Origin: Sphingomonas sp. BK235
GTDB taxonomy: Bacteria > Pseudomonadota > Alphaproteobacteria > Sphingomonadales > Sphingomonadaceae
Length of the DNA stretch: 64,000 bases
Direction of reading: 5' to 3'
Assembly (NCBI RefSeq): GCF_004345855.1
Contig: NZ_SLXN01000007.1
Location: forward strand, 186,001 to 250,000
Each line of letters starts with the position of its first letter. Position 1 is the first letter of the stretch. The notes beneath the pieces were generated by a model. The model was not told where the DNA came from and made no database searches. It worked only from the letters and a program-made list of their open reading frames with translations. The position numbers and the translations under genes are program-made. Below, piece after piece: positions 51,913-62,400 of the stretch.

Positions 51913-54246
51913 ATGATCACGATCGCGCCCGCCACCGCGGTGATCGTCGGCACCGTCGTCGCGCTGTTGCTCGCGGCGGGGGCGGTGCTGCTGGCGCTGG
52001 GATTGCGCGCGCGCACCGCCGCGCTCGGTGCGATCCGTGGGCGCGACGCTTTGGAGTCTCTGCTCGCGGTCGCGCCGATGCAGCCGGTCGTGATCCACCG
52101 CGACGGCCGGGTCGAGATGGCGCGCCGCGTCGCCGATTGGCTCGGCCTGTCCGGCCTGCCGACCTATCTCCAGGAGCTGGAAGCGGCGGGCTGGGGGATG
52201 GACGCCGCCGACGCCGACGCGATGGCGCGCGAGCTGGCGGCATGCCAGCGCTCGGCGCGCGGCTTCACGCGGAGCCTCCACGCGCGCGACGGCCAGCGCA
52301 CGCTCACCGTCCAGGGCGAGCGGCGCGGCAGCGCGGTGATCCTGTGGTTCTACGATTCGACCGTCAGCGAGGGCGAGCGGCGCCGGCTCCGCGCCGAATA
52401 TGCCGAGCTGTCGGACGCCTTCGACGCGCTCACCGGGCTGGTCGAGGCGGCGCCGCTACCGATGTGGTACCGCGACAGCGACCTGCGCATCGCGATCGTC
52501 AACTCCGCCTATGTGTCGGCGGTCGAGGGCAGCGACGCCGCCGAGGTGGTGGGCCGCGGGCTCGAGCTGGTGGACGGCTCGGGGCAGGGCGGCCCCAGCG
52601 CGGGCGCCGAAGTCGCGCTCGCCGAGGGGCGGCCGCAGCAGCGTGTCCTGCCCGCGACGATCGACGGGGCGCGCCGCTCGCTGCGGATCCACGACGTGCC
52701 GCTGCCCGTGGGCGGCGTCGCCGGCTTTGCGATCGACATCGAGGAGCTGGAGCAGAGCCACGCGCGCGAGCGCCGCTTCGCCGACGCGCAGCGCGCCATG
52801 CTCGACCGGCTCTCCGCCGGCGTCGCCCAGTTCGGCCGCGACCGCAGCCTGGTGTTCTGCAACCAGCCGTTCCGGCGCCTGTTCGCGATGCGGCTCGAGT
52901 GGCTCGCCGACCGACCCGAATTCGACCGCGTGCTCGAGCGGATGCGCGAGGCCAATCGCGTGCCCGAGGTGCGGGATTTCCCGGGCTGGAAGGCTGAGCG
53001 GCGCGGCTGGTTCGTCGACGCCGAGGGGGCGATCGAGGAGAATTGGCATCTGCCCGGCGGCACGCACCTGCGCGTCGTCGCGCAGCCGCTACCCGACGGC
53101 GGGCTGCTGCTGATCTTCGAGGATCGCACCGAGCAGGTCCAGCTCGCCAGCGCGCGCGACACGCTGCTGCGCGTCCGCACCGCCACCTTCGACAATCTGT
53201 TCGAGGCGCTGGGCGTGTTCGCCGCCGACGGGCGGTTGCAGCTGTGGAACAACCGCTTCCGCGCTTTGTGGGACCTCGACGAGGACTTTCTCACCGGCCA
53301 CCCGCGCGTCGACGTCATCGCGGAGAAGGTGGCGGTCAAGCTTTCCAACCCGCGCCGCGCGCGCTCGATCGCCGAGCTGGTGCGCGTCGCCACGGTCGAG
53401 CGGCAGCAGCGCGCCGGGCATATCGCACTGGCGGACGGGCGTAACTTCGAGTTCGCCGCGGTGCCGCTGCCCGATGGCAACGCGCTGTTCACGATGCTGG
53501 ACGTCACCGACAGCCGCGCGATGGAGCAGGCACTGCGCGATCGCAACGACGCGCTGGAGGCGGCCGACCGCGTCAAGACCGCGTTCGTCGCCAACATGAG
53601 CTATGAGCTGCGCACGCCGCTGACCTCGATCAGCGGCTTCGCCGAGATGCTGCACGGCGGCTATGCCGGCGAGCTGTCGGCCGACGCCACCGCCTATCTC
53701 GACGCCATCCTCGATTCGGTCGACCGCCTCGGGCTGCTGATCGACGACGTGCTCGATCTGACCTCGAGCGAGACCGGCGCGCGCCCGCTCGAGCGCGGCG
53801 ATGTCGATCTCGGCGCGGTGGCGCGCGCCGCGGCGGAGAGTCTGCGCGCCTCGGCCAAGCGTCACCGCGTCGAGCTCGCGGTCGAGGTGCAGCGCTCCGC
53901 GGGGCGGCTTCACGGCGACGCGCGGCGCATCCGCGAGGTGGTCGAGCATCTGCTGCGCCACGCGTTGGGCGCGGCGCGCCGCGACGGGCGCGTCCTGCTC
54001 CACGTCGACGGCAATGCACCTGCCGCGCGGATCGTCGTCTCCGACGACGGCGAGGGCATGGCGCCCGAGCAGATCGCGCGCGCCTTCGACCGCTTCGCCG
54101 CGAGCGGTGCGGCGGGGAGCGAGCGCGCGCTCGGGCTGGGGCTGCCGCTCGCCAAGCAGTTCGTCGAGGCGCACGGCGGGACGATCACGCTGGTGAGCGA
54201 GCCCGGCGAGGGCACGCTGATCACGGTCGAGCTGCCGCGGCGATGA
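51913..54246 (+). CDS. divL: DivL-type sensor histidine kinase homologue with Tyr in the H-box
   Basis: 777 residues: an N-terminal membrane helix (about 5-28), several PAS-like domains over 60-540, then DHp and HATPase domains. The H-box reads FVANMSYELRTPL, with Tyr564 where the phospho-accepting His belongs, as in Caulobacter DivL (Tyr550, similar length). In the ATPase domain the N-box reads VVEHLLRHALGAA, with His679 and His683 in place of the Asn pair, while DDGEGM and GLGLPLAK remain. DivL regulates CckA, and hence CtrA, by binding rather than catalysis. tsaE overlaps its stop (ATGA). Confidence 0.85.
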   Translation: MITIAPATAVIVGTVVALLLAAGAVLLALGLRARTAALGAIRGRDALESLLAVAPMQPVVIHRDGRVEMARRVADWLGLSGLPTYLQELEAAGWGMDAADADAMARELAACQRSARGFTRSLHARDGQRTLTVQGERRGSAVILWFYDSTVSEGERRRLRAEYAELSDAFDALTGLVEAAPLPMWYRDSDLRIAIVNSAYVSAVEGSDAAEVVGRGLELVDGSGQGGPSAGAEVALAEGRPQQRVLPATIDGARRSLRIHDVPLPVGGVAGFAIDIEELEQSHARERRFADAQRAMLDRLSAGVAQFGRDRSLVFCNQPFRRLFAMRLEWLADRPEFDRVLERMREANRVPEVRDFPGWKAERRGWFVDAEGAIEENWHLPGGTHLRVVAQPLPDGGLLLIFEDRTEQVQLASARDTLLRVRTATFDNLFEALGVFAADGRLQLWNNRFRALWDLDEDFLTGHPRVDVIAEKVAVKLSNPRRARSIAELVRVATVERQQRAGHIALADGRNFEFAAVPLPDGNALFTMLDVTDSRAMEQALRDRNDALEAADRVKTAFVANMSYELRTPLTSISGFAEMLHGGYAGELSADATAYLDAILDSVDRLGLLIDDVLDLTSSETGARPLERGDVDLGAVARAAAESLRASAKRHRVELAVEVQRSAGRLHGDARRIREVVEHLLRHALGAARRDGRVLLHVDGNAPAARIVVSDDGEGMAPEQIARAFDRFAASGAAGSERALGLGLPLAKQFVEAHGGTITLVSEPGEGTLITVELPRR

Positions 54247-54707
54247 GTGTCGCGCAAGGCGCGCTGCGGCTGGCCGACGCCGCCGCCACGCTGGCGCTCG
54301 GCGCCACGCTCGCGCCGCTGCTGCGCGCCGGCGACGTGGTGACGCTGGCGGGCGGGCTTGGCGTGGGCAAGACCAGCCTGGCGCGCGGCGTGCTGGCGGC
54401 GCTCGGCCTCGCCGAGGAGGCGCCGAGCCCGACCTTCGCGATCGTCCAGCCCTATGCGCCGCCCGAGGTAGCGCTGCCGCTGCTCCACGTCGACCTCTAC
54501 CGGCTCGACGATCCGGCCGAGGTAGAGGAACTCGGCCTGGACGAGGCGCGGCTCGATTCGGCGCTGCTGATCGAGTGGCCCGAGCGCGCCGGGGCGGGGC
54601 GCTGGCCCGACGCGCTGGCACTCACCCTCGCGGCCGAGCCGGACGGCGCGCGGCGCTTGACTTGGGAGGCGCCGCCCGCTTGGGGAGCGCGATGGCGACC
54701 CCGATGA
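54243..54707 (+). CDS. tsaE: tRNA threonylcarbamoyladenosine biosynthesis ATPase TsaE
   Basis: 154 residues. Walker A GGLGVGKTSLARG, then SPTFAIVQPY and LLHVDLYRLDDP, the core TsaE signature. It works with TsaB and TsaD to make t6A37 in ANN-decoding tRNAs. It overlaps the divL stop and the amgK start, in a block also containing murU, addB and addA. Confidence 0.95.
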   Translation: MSVAQGALRLADAAATLALGATLAPLLRAGDVVTLAGGLGVGKTSLARGVLAALGLAEEAPSPTFAIVQPYAPPEVALPLLHVDLYRLDDPAEVEELGLDEARLDSALLIEWPERAGAGRWPDALALTLAAEPDGARRLTWEAPPAWGARWRPR

Positions 54708-55681
54708 CGCCGCCGGCGGACGCCGCGGCCTTTCTCGATACCCACGGCTGGCACCAGGCGCGGATCGACCCGCTCGCGGGCGACGCCTCGTTCCGCCGCT
54801 ATTTCCGCGTCGTCGCGGGCGAGCGGCGCGGCATCCTGATGGACGCGCCGCCGCCGCACGAGGACCCGCGCCCCTTCCTCGACGTCGCGCGCTGGCTCGC
54901 CGAGCGCGGCTTCGCGGCGCCCGCGGTCCACGCGGTCGATCTCGCGCGCGGGCTGGTGCTGCTGGAGGATTTCGGCGACGAGCGCCTGCGCGAGACCGCC
55001 GACGCCGACCCGGACGCCGCGGTGCCGCTCTACGCCGCCGCGATCGACCTGCTCGTGGCGCTGCGCGGCCATCCTGCCGCCGAAGTGCGCGCCTATGATC
55101 GCGCCGAGCTGCAGCGCGAGGCGGGGCTGCTCACCGACTGGTATTGCCCCGCGATCGGCGTCGCGGTCGACGTCGACGGCTATCGCGCCGCCTGGGACGA
55201 GGTGCTCGGCCACGCCGAGGCAGCGGTGCCGGTCACCGTGCCGCGCGACTATCACGCCGAGAATCTGATGCTGGTCGGCACCGGGCGCTCGCTCGGCCTG
55301 CTCGACTTCCAGGACGCGCTCGCGGGACACCCGGCCTATGATCTCGTCTCGCTGCTGCAGGACGCGCGGCGCGACGTCGACCCGTCGCTGGAGGAGCGGA
55401 TGCTGACGCGCTATCGTGCCGCGACGGGCGAGGGGGACGCGTTCCTGCGTGCCTATCACGTGCTCGGCGCGCAGCGGAATGCCAAGATCATCGGCATCTT
55501 CACCCGGTTGTGGCAGCGCGACGGCAAGCCGCGCTACCCCGCGCTGTGCCCGCGCGTCTGGGGCTATCTCGAGCGCGACCTCGGCCAGCCCGTGCTCGCC
55601 CCGGTGGCGCGCTGGTTCGCCGACAATCTCCCGCCCGAGCTGCGCGGCGACCCGATGCTGATCGCCGGCGCGCGCGCGTGA
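54692..55681 (+). CDS. amgK: Aminoglycoside-phosphotransferase-fold sugar kinase AmgK
   Basis: 329 residues from ATG 54692 (GGGAG upstream); ATG 54704 overlaps the tsaE stop and is an alternative. APH-fold kinase: the N-lobe contains DASFRRYFRVVAGERRGILM; the catalytic loop is YHAENLMLVG and the metal site LLDFQDALAGHPAYDLVSLL. AmgK phosphorylates the anomeric position of MurNAc (and GlcNAc) in cell-wall recycling; the assignment rests on adjacency to the MurU-like gene, whose start overlaps its stop. Confidence 0.9.
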   Translation: MATPMTPPADAAAFLDTHGWHQARIDPLAGDASFRRYFRVVAGERRGILMDAPPPHEDPRPFLDVARWLAERGFAAPAVHAVDLARGLVLLEDFGDERLRETADADPDAAVPLYAAAIDLLVALRGHPAAEVRAYDRAELQREAGLLTDWYCPAIGVAVDVDGYRAAWDEVLGHAEAAVPVTVPRDYHAENLMLVGTGRSLGLLDFQDALAGHPAYDLVSLLQDARRDVDPSLEERMLTRYRAATGEGDAFLRAYHVLGAQRNAKIIGIFTRLWQRDGKPRYPALCPRVWGYLERDLGQPVLAPVARWFADNLPPELRGDPMLIAGARA

Positions 55682-56433
55682 CCCGTCCGCGCTACATCCG
55701 CCCCGACCCCGGCGCGCGCGTGCCACGCACCGCGATGGTGATGGCGGCGGGGATCGGCAAGCGCATGCGACCGCTCACCGCGACCCGGCCCAAGCCGCTG
55801 GTCGAGGTCGCCGGGCGCGCGCTGCTCGACCATGTCTTCGATCGGCTGCGCGCGGCCGGGGTGGAGCGCGCGGTGGTCAACGTCCATTATCTCGCCGACG
55901 CGCTGGAGGCGCATCTGCGCCACCGCGTCCGCGGCATCGAAGTCATCGTGTCGGACGAGCGCGAGCGCCTGATGGAGACAGGCGGCGGGCTGGTGAAGGC
56001 GCGCGCGCTGCTCGGCGATGAGCCGTTCCTCGTCGTCAACAGCGACAATTTCTGGCTCGACGGACCGACCGACGCGATCCGCCAGCTCGCCGCGCGTTGG
56101 GACGGCGCGACGATGGACGCGCTGATGCTGATGGTGCCGTGCGCGCGCGCGCACAATCACGGCGGGCAGGGCGACTTCCACCTCGCGCCCGATGGTCGGG
56201 TGACCGGGCGGCGCAAGCCCGGCCGCGTCGCGCCCTTCGTCTATACCGGCGTGCAGATCATGGCGCCCTCGTTGATCCGCGACTGGCCGGAGGGGCCGTT
56301 CTCGACCAACCTCTTCTGGAACCGCGCGATCGAGACCGGGCGCGCCTACGGCTTCGTCCATCAGGGCCTGTGGTCCGAGGTCAACGTGCCGGGCGCGATC
56401 GCGCGTACCGAGGCGCTGCTCGCCGATGTCTGA
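55678..56433 (+). CDS. murU: N-acetylmuramate 1-phosphate uridylyltransferase MurU
   Basis: 251 residues from GTG 55678, overlapping the amgK stop (GTGA). The nucleotidyltransferase loop MVMAAGIGKRMRPLTATRPK, then PLVEVAGRALLDH, and the metal-binding NSDNFWLDG are clear. MurU makes UDP-MurNAc from MurNAc 1-phosphate, bypassing de novo MurA/MurB. With AmgK and AmpG it completes a recycling route. The addB start overlaps its end by 8 bp. Confidence 0.9.
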   Translation: MTRPRYIRPDPGARVPRTAMVMAAGIGKRMRPLTATRPKPLVEVAGRALLDHVFDRLRAAGVERAVVNVHYLADALEAHLRHRVRGIEVIVSDERERLMETGGGLVKARALLGDEPFLVVNSDNFWLDGPTDAIRQLAARWDGATMDALMLMVPCARAHNHGGQGDFHLAPDGRVTGRRKPGRVAPFVYTGVQIMAPSLIRDWPEGPFSTNLFWNRAIETGRAYGFVHQGLWSEVNVPGAIARTEALLADV

Positions 56434-59422
56434 CTCGCCCGGCCGCCAGCGCGGCCTGCGGCTCTATTCCATCCCGGCGCACCGTGCCTTCGCCGACGCG
56501 CTCGTCGCGGGGCTGCTGCGCCGTTACGGCGCCGACCGCATGGCGCTCGCGCGCGGCGTCGTGCTGGTACCCAACAACCGCGCCGGGCTCGCGATCAGCG
56601 ACGCCTTCGTGCGCGCCAGCGGCGGCGCGCTGCTGCTGCCGCGGATCGTCGCGCTGGGCGGCGACGACCTGGAGGCGGCGGTCGGCGCGGCGCTCGATCC
56701 CGCCGATGCGGTGCCGCCGCTGCCGCCCGCGATCGACCCGCTCGAGCGCCGCATGATCCTGGCGCGGCTGGTGAGCGAGGAGCGCGCCGCGAGCGGGCGC
56801 GCGGTCGACGCGGCCGAGGCGGTGCGGCTCGCGGGCGAGCTGGCGCGCACGCTAGACCAGCTGATCGTCGAGGAGGTCCCGCCCGAGACGCTCGCCGCGA
56901 TCGATCCCGGCGAGGGACTGTCCGACCATTGGGAGGCGTCGCTGCGGCTGTTCCGGCTGCTGCTCGATCGCTGGCCGCAGGAGCGCGAGCGGCTCGGCCG
57001 CGTCGACGCGGCGTGGCGACGGGTGCAGCTGCTGGATCGCCAGTCGGCGCGATGGAGGACCGAGCCGCCGGCGCACTTCGTCTGCGCCGCTGGCATCACC
57101 GATCCCGCGCCCGCGGTGGCACGGCTCCTCCGCGTCGTCGCCGGCCTGCCCGAGGGATCGGTGGTGTTCGCCGACCTCGACCTGCACCTCCCCGAGGAGG
57201 AGTGGGAGGCGCTCGGCCCGCACCGGCCCGACCCGATCACGGGGCTGCGCCGCCGCGCGATCGAGGTTCACCCGCAGTTCCACCTCAAGCTGCTGCTGGA
57301 GCGGATCGGCGCCGCGCGCGGCGAGGTCACCCGCTGGGGCGCGGTGAGCGAGCAGGACGCGGGCGCTGCGCGCGGCCGTGCCATCGCCAACGCGCTCGCG
57401 CCCGCCGCCTTCACCGCCAAATGGACCCGGCTCGACGCCGCCGACCGTCGGCTCGCCGGGGTGGAGGCGGTCGAGCTCGCCACGCCGGCGGAGGAGGCGC
57501 AGGCGATCGCGCTCAAGCTGCGCGAGGCGGTGGAGGAGCCGGGCCGCACCGCCGCGCTCGTCACCCCCGATCGCGCGCTGGCGCGCCGCGTCGCCGCGCA
57601 CTGTCGCCGCTGGAACATCCAGGTGGACGACAGCGCGGGACGACCGCTGACGATCCTGCCGCCGGGCACCTTGCTCGCCGCGATCGTGGAGGCGGCGGCG
57701 CAGGGTTTCGCGCCGATGGCGCTGCTGACCCTGCTCAAGCACCCGCTGATCTGCGCGGGCGCCGAGCGCGGGGCGTGGCTCGACGGCGTGCGCCGGCTCG
57801 ACCGCGCGCTGCGCGGGCCGCGGCCGGGGCCGGGGCTCGACGGCATCGACCGCCATCTCGCCGGGGGCAACGAGCGCGAGCGCGCGATCCGCTCGCGCGC
57901 GGCCGAGTGGTGGGGCGCGACGCGTGTCCTGCTCGATCCGATCGCGCGCGTGTTCGGCGACGGCGAGACCAGCCTGGCGGCGCTCGTCGCGGGGCTGCGC
58001 GAGGCGGCGCAGCGGCTCGCCGGCGACGAGGCGTGGCGCGGCCTCGCCGGGCGCGCCGCGGCCGACCTGCTCGCCGCGCTGGAGGAGCAGGCGCCGCGCG
58101 GCCCGGCATTGGTGACCGCGGCCGGCTTCGCCACGATGCTGCGCCAGCTGATGGACGAATTGGCGATTCGGCTGTTGCCGCGCGAGCGCCACCCGCGGCT
58201 GGCGATCTACGGGCTGATGGAGGCGCGGCTCCAGTCCGCCGACCTGATGATCCTGTCCGGGCTCAACGAGGGCGTGTGGCCCGGCCTGCCAGCGCCGGAT
58301 CCGTGGCTCGCGCCGCGCGTCCGCGCCGAGCTGGGCCTGCCCGGGCTGGAGCGCGGCATCGGCACCGCCGCGCACGATTTCGCGCAGGCGCTCGGCGCGC
58401 CCCGCGTGCTGCTAACGCGCGCCCGACGGGACCAGCGCTCGCCAGCGCTTGCCTCGCGCTTCTGGCTGCGGCTGGAGGCGATGGCGGGCGAGCGCTTCCC
58501 GCGCACGACCGCGCTCGCGGACTGGGCGCGCGCGCTCGATCACGGCGGGCCGCCGCGCCCCGCCGCGCGCCCGGCGCCGCTGCCGCCCGCGACGCTGCGT
58601 CCGCGCGCGATCTCGGTGACCGAGGTCGACCGGCTCAAGGCCGATCCCTACGCCTTCTACGCGCGCCGGATCCTCAAGCTGCTGCCGCTCGATCCGGTCG
58701 ACGCCGACCCGAGCGCGGCGTGGCGCGGCACCGCGGTCCACGCCGTGCTCGAGGCCTGGGCGCGCGACGACGGCTGCGATCCGGCCGCGCTGCTGCCGCG
58801 CGCGCGGCTCCTGCTCCAGGATCCCGCGGCGCACCCGCTGCTGCGCGCGCTGTGGCAGCCGCGGCTGGTCGCGGCATTCGAGTGGATCGCGGCGCGTACG
58901 CTGGCCGATCGCGCGGAGGGGCGCGAGGTGCTCGCGGTCGAGGGCCGCGGCCGCGCCGAGCTCTCCGGGATCGCGCTCGACGGTCGCTTCGACCGGATCG
59001 ACCGCATGCCCGACGGCGGTCTCGGGATCGTCGACTACAAGACCGGCAAGGCGCCGTCGGTCGCGGCGGTGCGCGGCGGCTTCAACCTCCAGCTCGGGCT
59101 GCTCGGTGCCATCGCCGAGGAGGGTGGGTTCGACGGCGTCCGCGGCGCCGCGACCGCGTTCGAATATTGGTCGCTTGCCAAGAAAGGCGAGGGTTTCGGT
59201 TCGGTCAGCTCGCCCGCCGATCCCGTCGGCAAGGGCGGTCGTATCCCGACCGGCGAGTTCGTCGCCGCCGCGCGGGAGAGCTTCGCTCAGGCGGCGGCGC
59301 GCTGGCTCACCGGCGAGGAGGCGTTCACCGCCAAGCTCCACCCCGAGTTCGCGCCCTACGCCGAGTACGACCAGCTGATGCGCCGCGACGAATGGTATGG
59401 CCGCGAGCAGGCGCGTGGCTGA
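56426..59422 (+). CDS. addB: Double-strand break repair protein AddB
   Basis: 998 residues. The N-terminal half resembles a helicase with degenerate motifs (RGVVLVPNNRAGLAISDAF at the Walker A position); the C-terminal RecB-family nuclease is recognised by AWRGTAVHAVLEAWA, LDGRFDRIDRMPDGGLGIVD and DYKTGKAP. It processes DNA ends with AddA, degrading the 5'-strand. I see no Cys quartet for the iron-sulphur cluster found in Bacillus AddB. It overlaps murU by 8 bp and addA by 26 bp. Confidence 0.94.
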   Translation: MSDSPGRQRGLRLYSIPAHRAFADALVAGLLRRYGADRMALARGVVLVPNNRAGLAISDAFVRASGGALLLPRIVALGGDDLEAAVGAALDPADAVPPLPPAIDPLERRMILARLVSEERAASGRAVDAAEAVRLAGELARTLDQLIVEEVPPETLAAIDPGEGLSDHWEASLRLFRLLLDRWPQERERLGRVDAAWRRVQLLDRQSARWRTEPPAHFVCAAGITDPAPAVARLLRVVAGLPEGSVVFADLDLHLPEEEWEALGPHRPDPITGLRRRAIEVHPQFHLKLLLERIGAARGEVTRWGAVSEQDAGAARGRAIANALAPAAFTAKWTRLDAADRRLAGVEAVELATPAEEAQAIALKLREAVEEPGRTAALVTPDRALARRVAAHCRRWNIQVDDSAGRPLTILPPGTLLAAIVEAAAQGFAPMALLTLLKHPLICAGAERGAWLDGVRRLDRALRGPRPGPGLDGIDRHLAGGNERERAIRSRAAEWWGATRVLLDPIARVFGDGETSLAALVAGLREAAQRLAGDEAWRGLAGRAAADLLAALEEQAPRGPALVTAAGFATMLRQLMDELAIRLLPRERHPRLAIYGLMEARLQSADLMILSGLNEGVWPGLPAPDPWLAPRVRAELGLPGLERGIGTAAHDFAQALGAPRVLLTRARRDQRSPALASRFWLRLEAMAGERFPRTTALADWARALDHGGPPRPAARPAPLPPATLRPRAISVTEVDRLKADPYAFYARRILKLLPLDPVDADPSAAWRGTAVHAVLEAWARDDGCDPAALLPRARLLLQDPAAHPLLRALWQPRLVAAFEWIAARTLADRAEGREVLAVEGRGRAELSGIALDGRFDRIDRMPDGGLGIVDYKTGKAPSVAAVRGGFNLQLGLLGAIAEEGGFDGVRGAATAFEYWSLAKKGEGFGSVSSPADPVGKGGRIPTGEFVAAARESFAQAAARWLTGEEAFTAKLHPEFAPYAEYDQLMRRDEWYGREQARG

Positions 59423-62400
59423 GCGCGCGATCGGCCCGCTGCCCACCTTGCGTGGCGAGCAGCTCCGCGCCAGCCGGCCCGAGGCGCATGTCTGGCTCTC
59501 GGCCTCGGCGGGGACGGGCAAGACCCAGGTGCTCGCCGCGCGCGTGTTCCGGCTGCTGCTGCGCGACGTCGAGCCCGGCGCGATCCTGTGCCTCACCTTC
59601 ACCAAGGCGGGCGCGGCCGAGATGGCGGGACGGATCAACCGCCAGCTCGCCGCCTGGGTGCGGATGGACGAGACCGAGCTCGCCGCCGACCTGCTCGCGC
59701 TCGGCGAACGCACCACCCCGGCGCTGATCGCGCGCGCGCGGACGCTGTTCGCCAAGGTACTCGACGCACCAGGCGGCGGGCTGCGCATCCACACCATCCA
59801 CGGCTTCTGCCAGGGGCTGCTCGCGGCGTTCCCGATCGAGGCGGGGCTGGTGCCGGGCTTCCGCCCGCTCGAGCCGCGCGAGGAGGCGCTGCTGCGGCGG
59901 CAGGCGCTGTCGGACCTGCTGGTCGACGCCGAGCGCGAGGGCCGCACTGCGCCGGTCGAGACGATCGGTCGGCTCAGCCTTCGGCTCGGTGAGCAGGGCG
60001 CGGAACAGTTTCTCGTCGCCTGCGCGCGTGCCGGCACCGCGCTGGAGGCGCTGCCGAGCGGCATCGCGCCCTTCGTGCGCGGCCAGCTCGGCGTGCCGCT
60101 CGGCGACCTCGACTCGTACGTCCACGACGCATGCGGCGACGATCGTGTCGACCGCGCCGCGCTCGACCGGCTCGCCGCGCTCAACCGCGGCTGGGGCACC
60201 AAGAGCGGCATGGAGCGCGCCGAGGCGATCGGCGCGTGGCTTGCCGCCGCGCCGGCCGAACGTGCCGCCACGCTCGACACGCTCCACCTCGTCTGGGCGC
60301 GCAAGGACGGCGAGCCGCAGTCGTTCGGCAAGGGCCGCGCCCCCGCCGACCCCGATTACGCCGACCACGCGCTGCGCCTCCACGGCTGGTGCGGCGAGCT
60401 GCTGCTGCTGCGCAGCCGCGCCGCCTACGCCGACCTGCTCGGCGCGGCGCTGGAGGTGGGGCGCGACTATGCGCGCGGCTATGCCGCCGCCAAGCGCCGC
60501 GCCGGCGCGGTCGACTTCGACGACCTGATCGGCGCCGCGGTCGCGCTGCTCCAGCAGGACGGCATCGGCGAGTGGATCCGCTACAAGCTCGACCAGCAGA
60601 CCGAGCACGTGCTGGTCGACGAGGCGCAGGACACCAACGTCGCGCAATGGACGATCGTGCGCGCGCTGGTGGACGAATATTTCGTCGGCCGCGGCGTCTT
60701 CGCGCCCTCGGTGCGGACGCTGTTCACGGTGGGCGACCTCAAGCAGGCGATCTTCGGCTTCCAGGGCACTGATCCCTACACCTTCCTCGCCGCGGAGCGC
60801 CACTTCCAGCGCAAGGCGGGCGAGGTGGCGGGCAGCGACGACATGCCCGACGACGAACGCGGCCTGCCGTTCGACCGGCTGTCGCTGACCGAATCCTTCC
60901 GCTCCACCGCGCCGGTGCTCGAGTTCGTCGACGCGGCGATCGGTCAGCTCGGCGCCGACGCGCTCGGCTCGCTCGACGCCATTCCCGTCCACGCCAGCCG
61001 CGTCGCTGGCCCCGGCGCGGTGACATTGTTGCCCGCCATCGCCGCCGGCACCAGCGAGGCGGAGGAGGACGGCGAGGAGGGCTGGGCCGACGACGCCGTG
61101 CGCCGCAACGCCTCCGACATCGCGCGCCAGGTGCGCGACTGGCTGCGCCCGGTCGAGGACGGCGGGCTGCTGCTCGGCAGCAAGGGGCGCGGGCTGCGGC
61201 CCGAGGACGTGATGATCCTGGTCAAGCGCCGCGGCGAGCTCGCCCAGCTGCTGGTCGCGCGGCTCTACGCTGAGGGCGTGCCGGTGGCGGGGGTGGACCG
61301 GCTACGGCTGTCCGCGCCGCTCGCGGTGCAGGACCTGCTCGCCGCGATCCGCTTCGTGCTCCAGCCGGAGGACGATCTCAGCCTCGCCAGCCTGCTCGTC
61401 TCGCCGCTGATCGGCTGGAGCCAGGACGAGCTGATGGCGCGCGCGGTGCCGCGCGAGGGCGGGCTGTGGCGGCATCTCCAGCGGACCTGCGGCGACGCGG
61501 TCGCGCCGGTCGCCGCGCTGCTGGCCAGCGCCGACTATGACACGCCCTATCGCTTCCTCGAGCAGTTGCTGTCCGGCCCGCTCGATGGGCGGCGCAAACT
61601 GCTGGCGCGGCTGGGGGAGGAGGCGCGCGACCCGATCGAGGAGCTGCTCAACGCCGCGCTCGACTTCGAGCTCGACTCGACGCCCTCGCTGCAGCGGTTC
61701 CTCGACTGGTTCGAGCGCGACGAGGTCGAGATCGTGCGCGACGCCGCGGCGCCGCTCGACGCGGTGCGGGTGATGACCGCGCACGGGGCGAAGGGCTTGC
61801 AGGCGCCGCTGGTGATCCTCGCCGACGCCACCGCCGATCCCGACGCGGCGCCGCGATCGGTGCTGGCCTGGACGCCGGAGGATTTGGAGGCGCCGGTCCC
61901 CGTGTTCCGCCCGCGCGCCACCGAGCGCGCCGGCGCGATCGACGCCGCACTCGCCGCGAGCGAGCAGCGCGAGCGCGAGGAACATTGGCGTCTGTTCTAC
62001 GTCGCCGCGACGCGCGCGGAGGAGCGGCTGGTGATCACCGGCTCGCTCAGCGCCAAGTGGCAGGGCGTGCCGCCCGAGGCGAGCTGGTACGCCGCGGCGG
62101 CGCGCACGCTCGACGCGCTCGGCGTTGCCTCGGCGGCAGAAGGTGGCGAGCGGACGTTCCTCGGCCACGCGCCGGCCGCCCCTGTCACGGCGAAGCGCGC
62201 CGCCGCGGCGAGCGCGCCCGCCGCGCCGCTGCCGGACTGGTCGCGTCGCGACGCGCCCGAGGATGCCAAGCCGCCGCGCCCGCTGACGCCCTCGTCGATC
62301 GGCGACGATGCGGTCGCCGACCCGCCGCCGACACCCGCGAACAGCGCGGCGGCCGAGCGCGGGCGGTTGCTCCACGCGCTGTTCGAGCGGCTGCCCCCGC

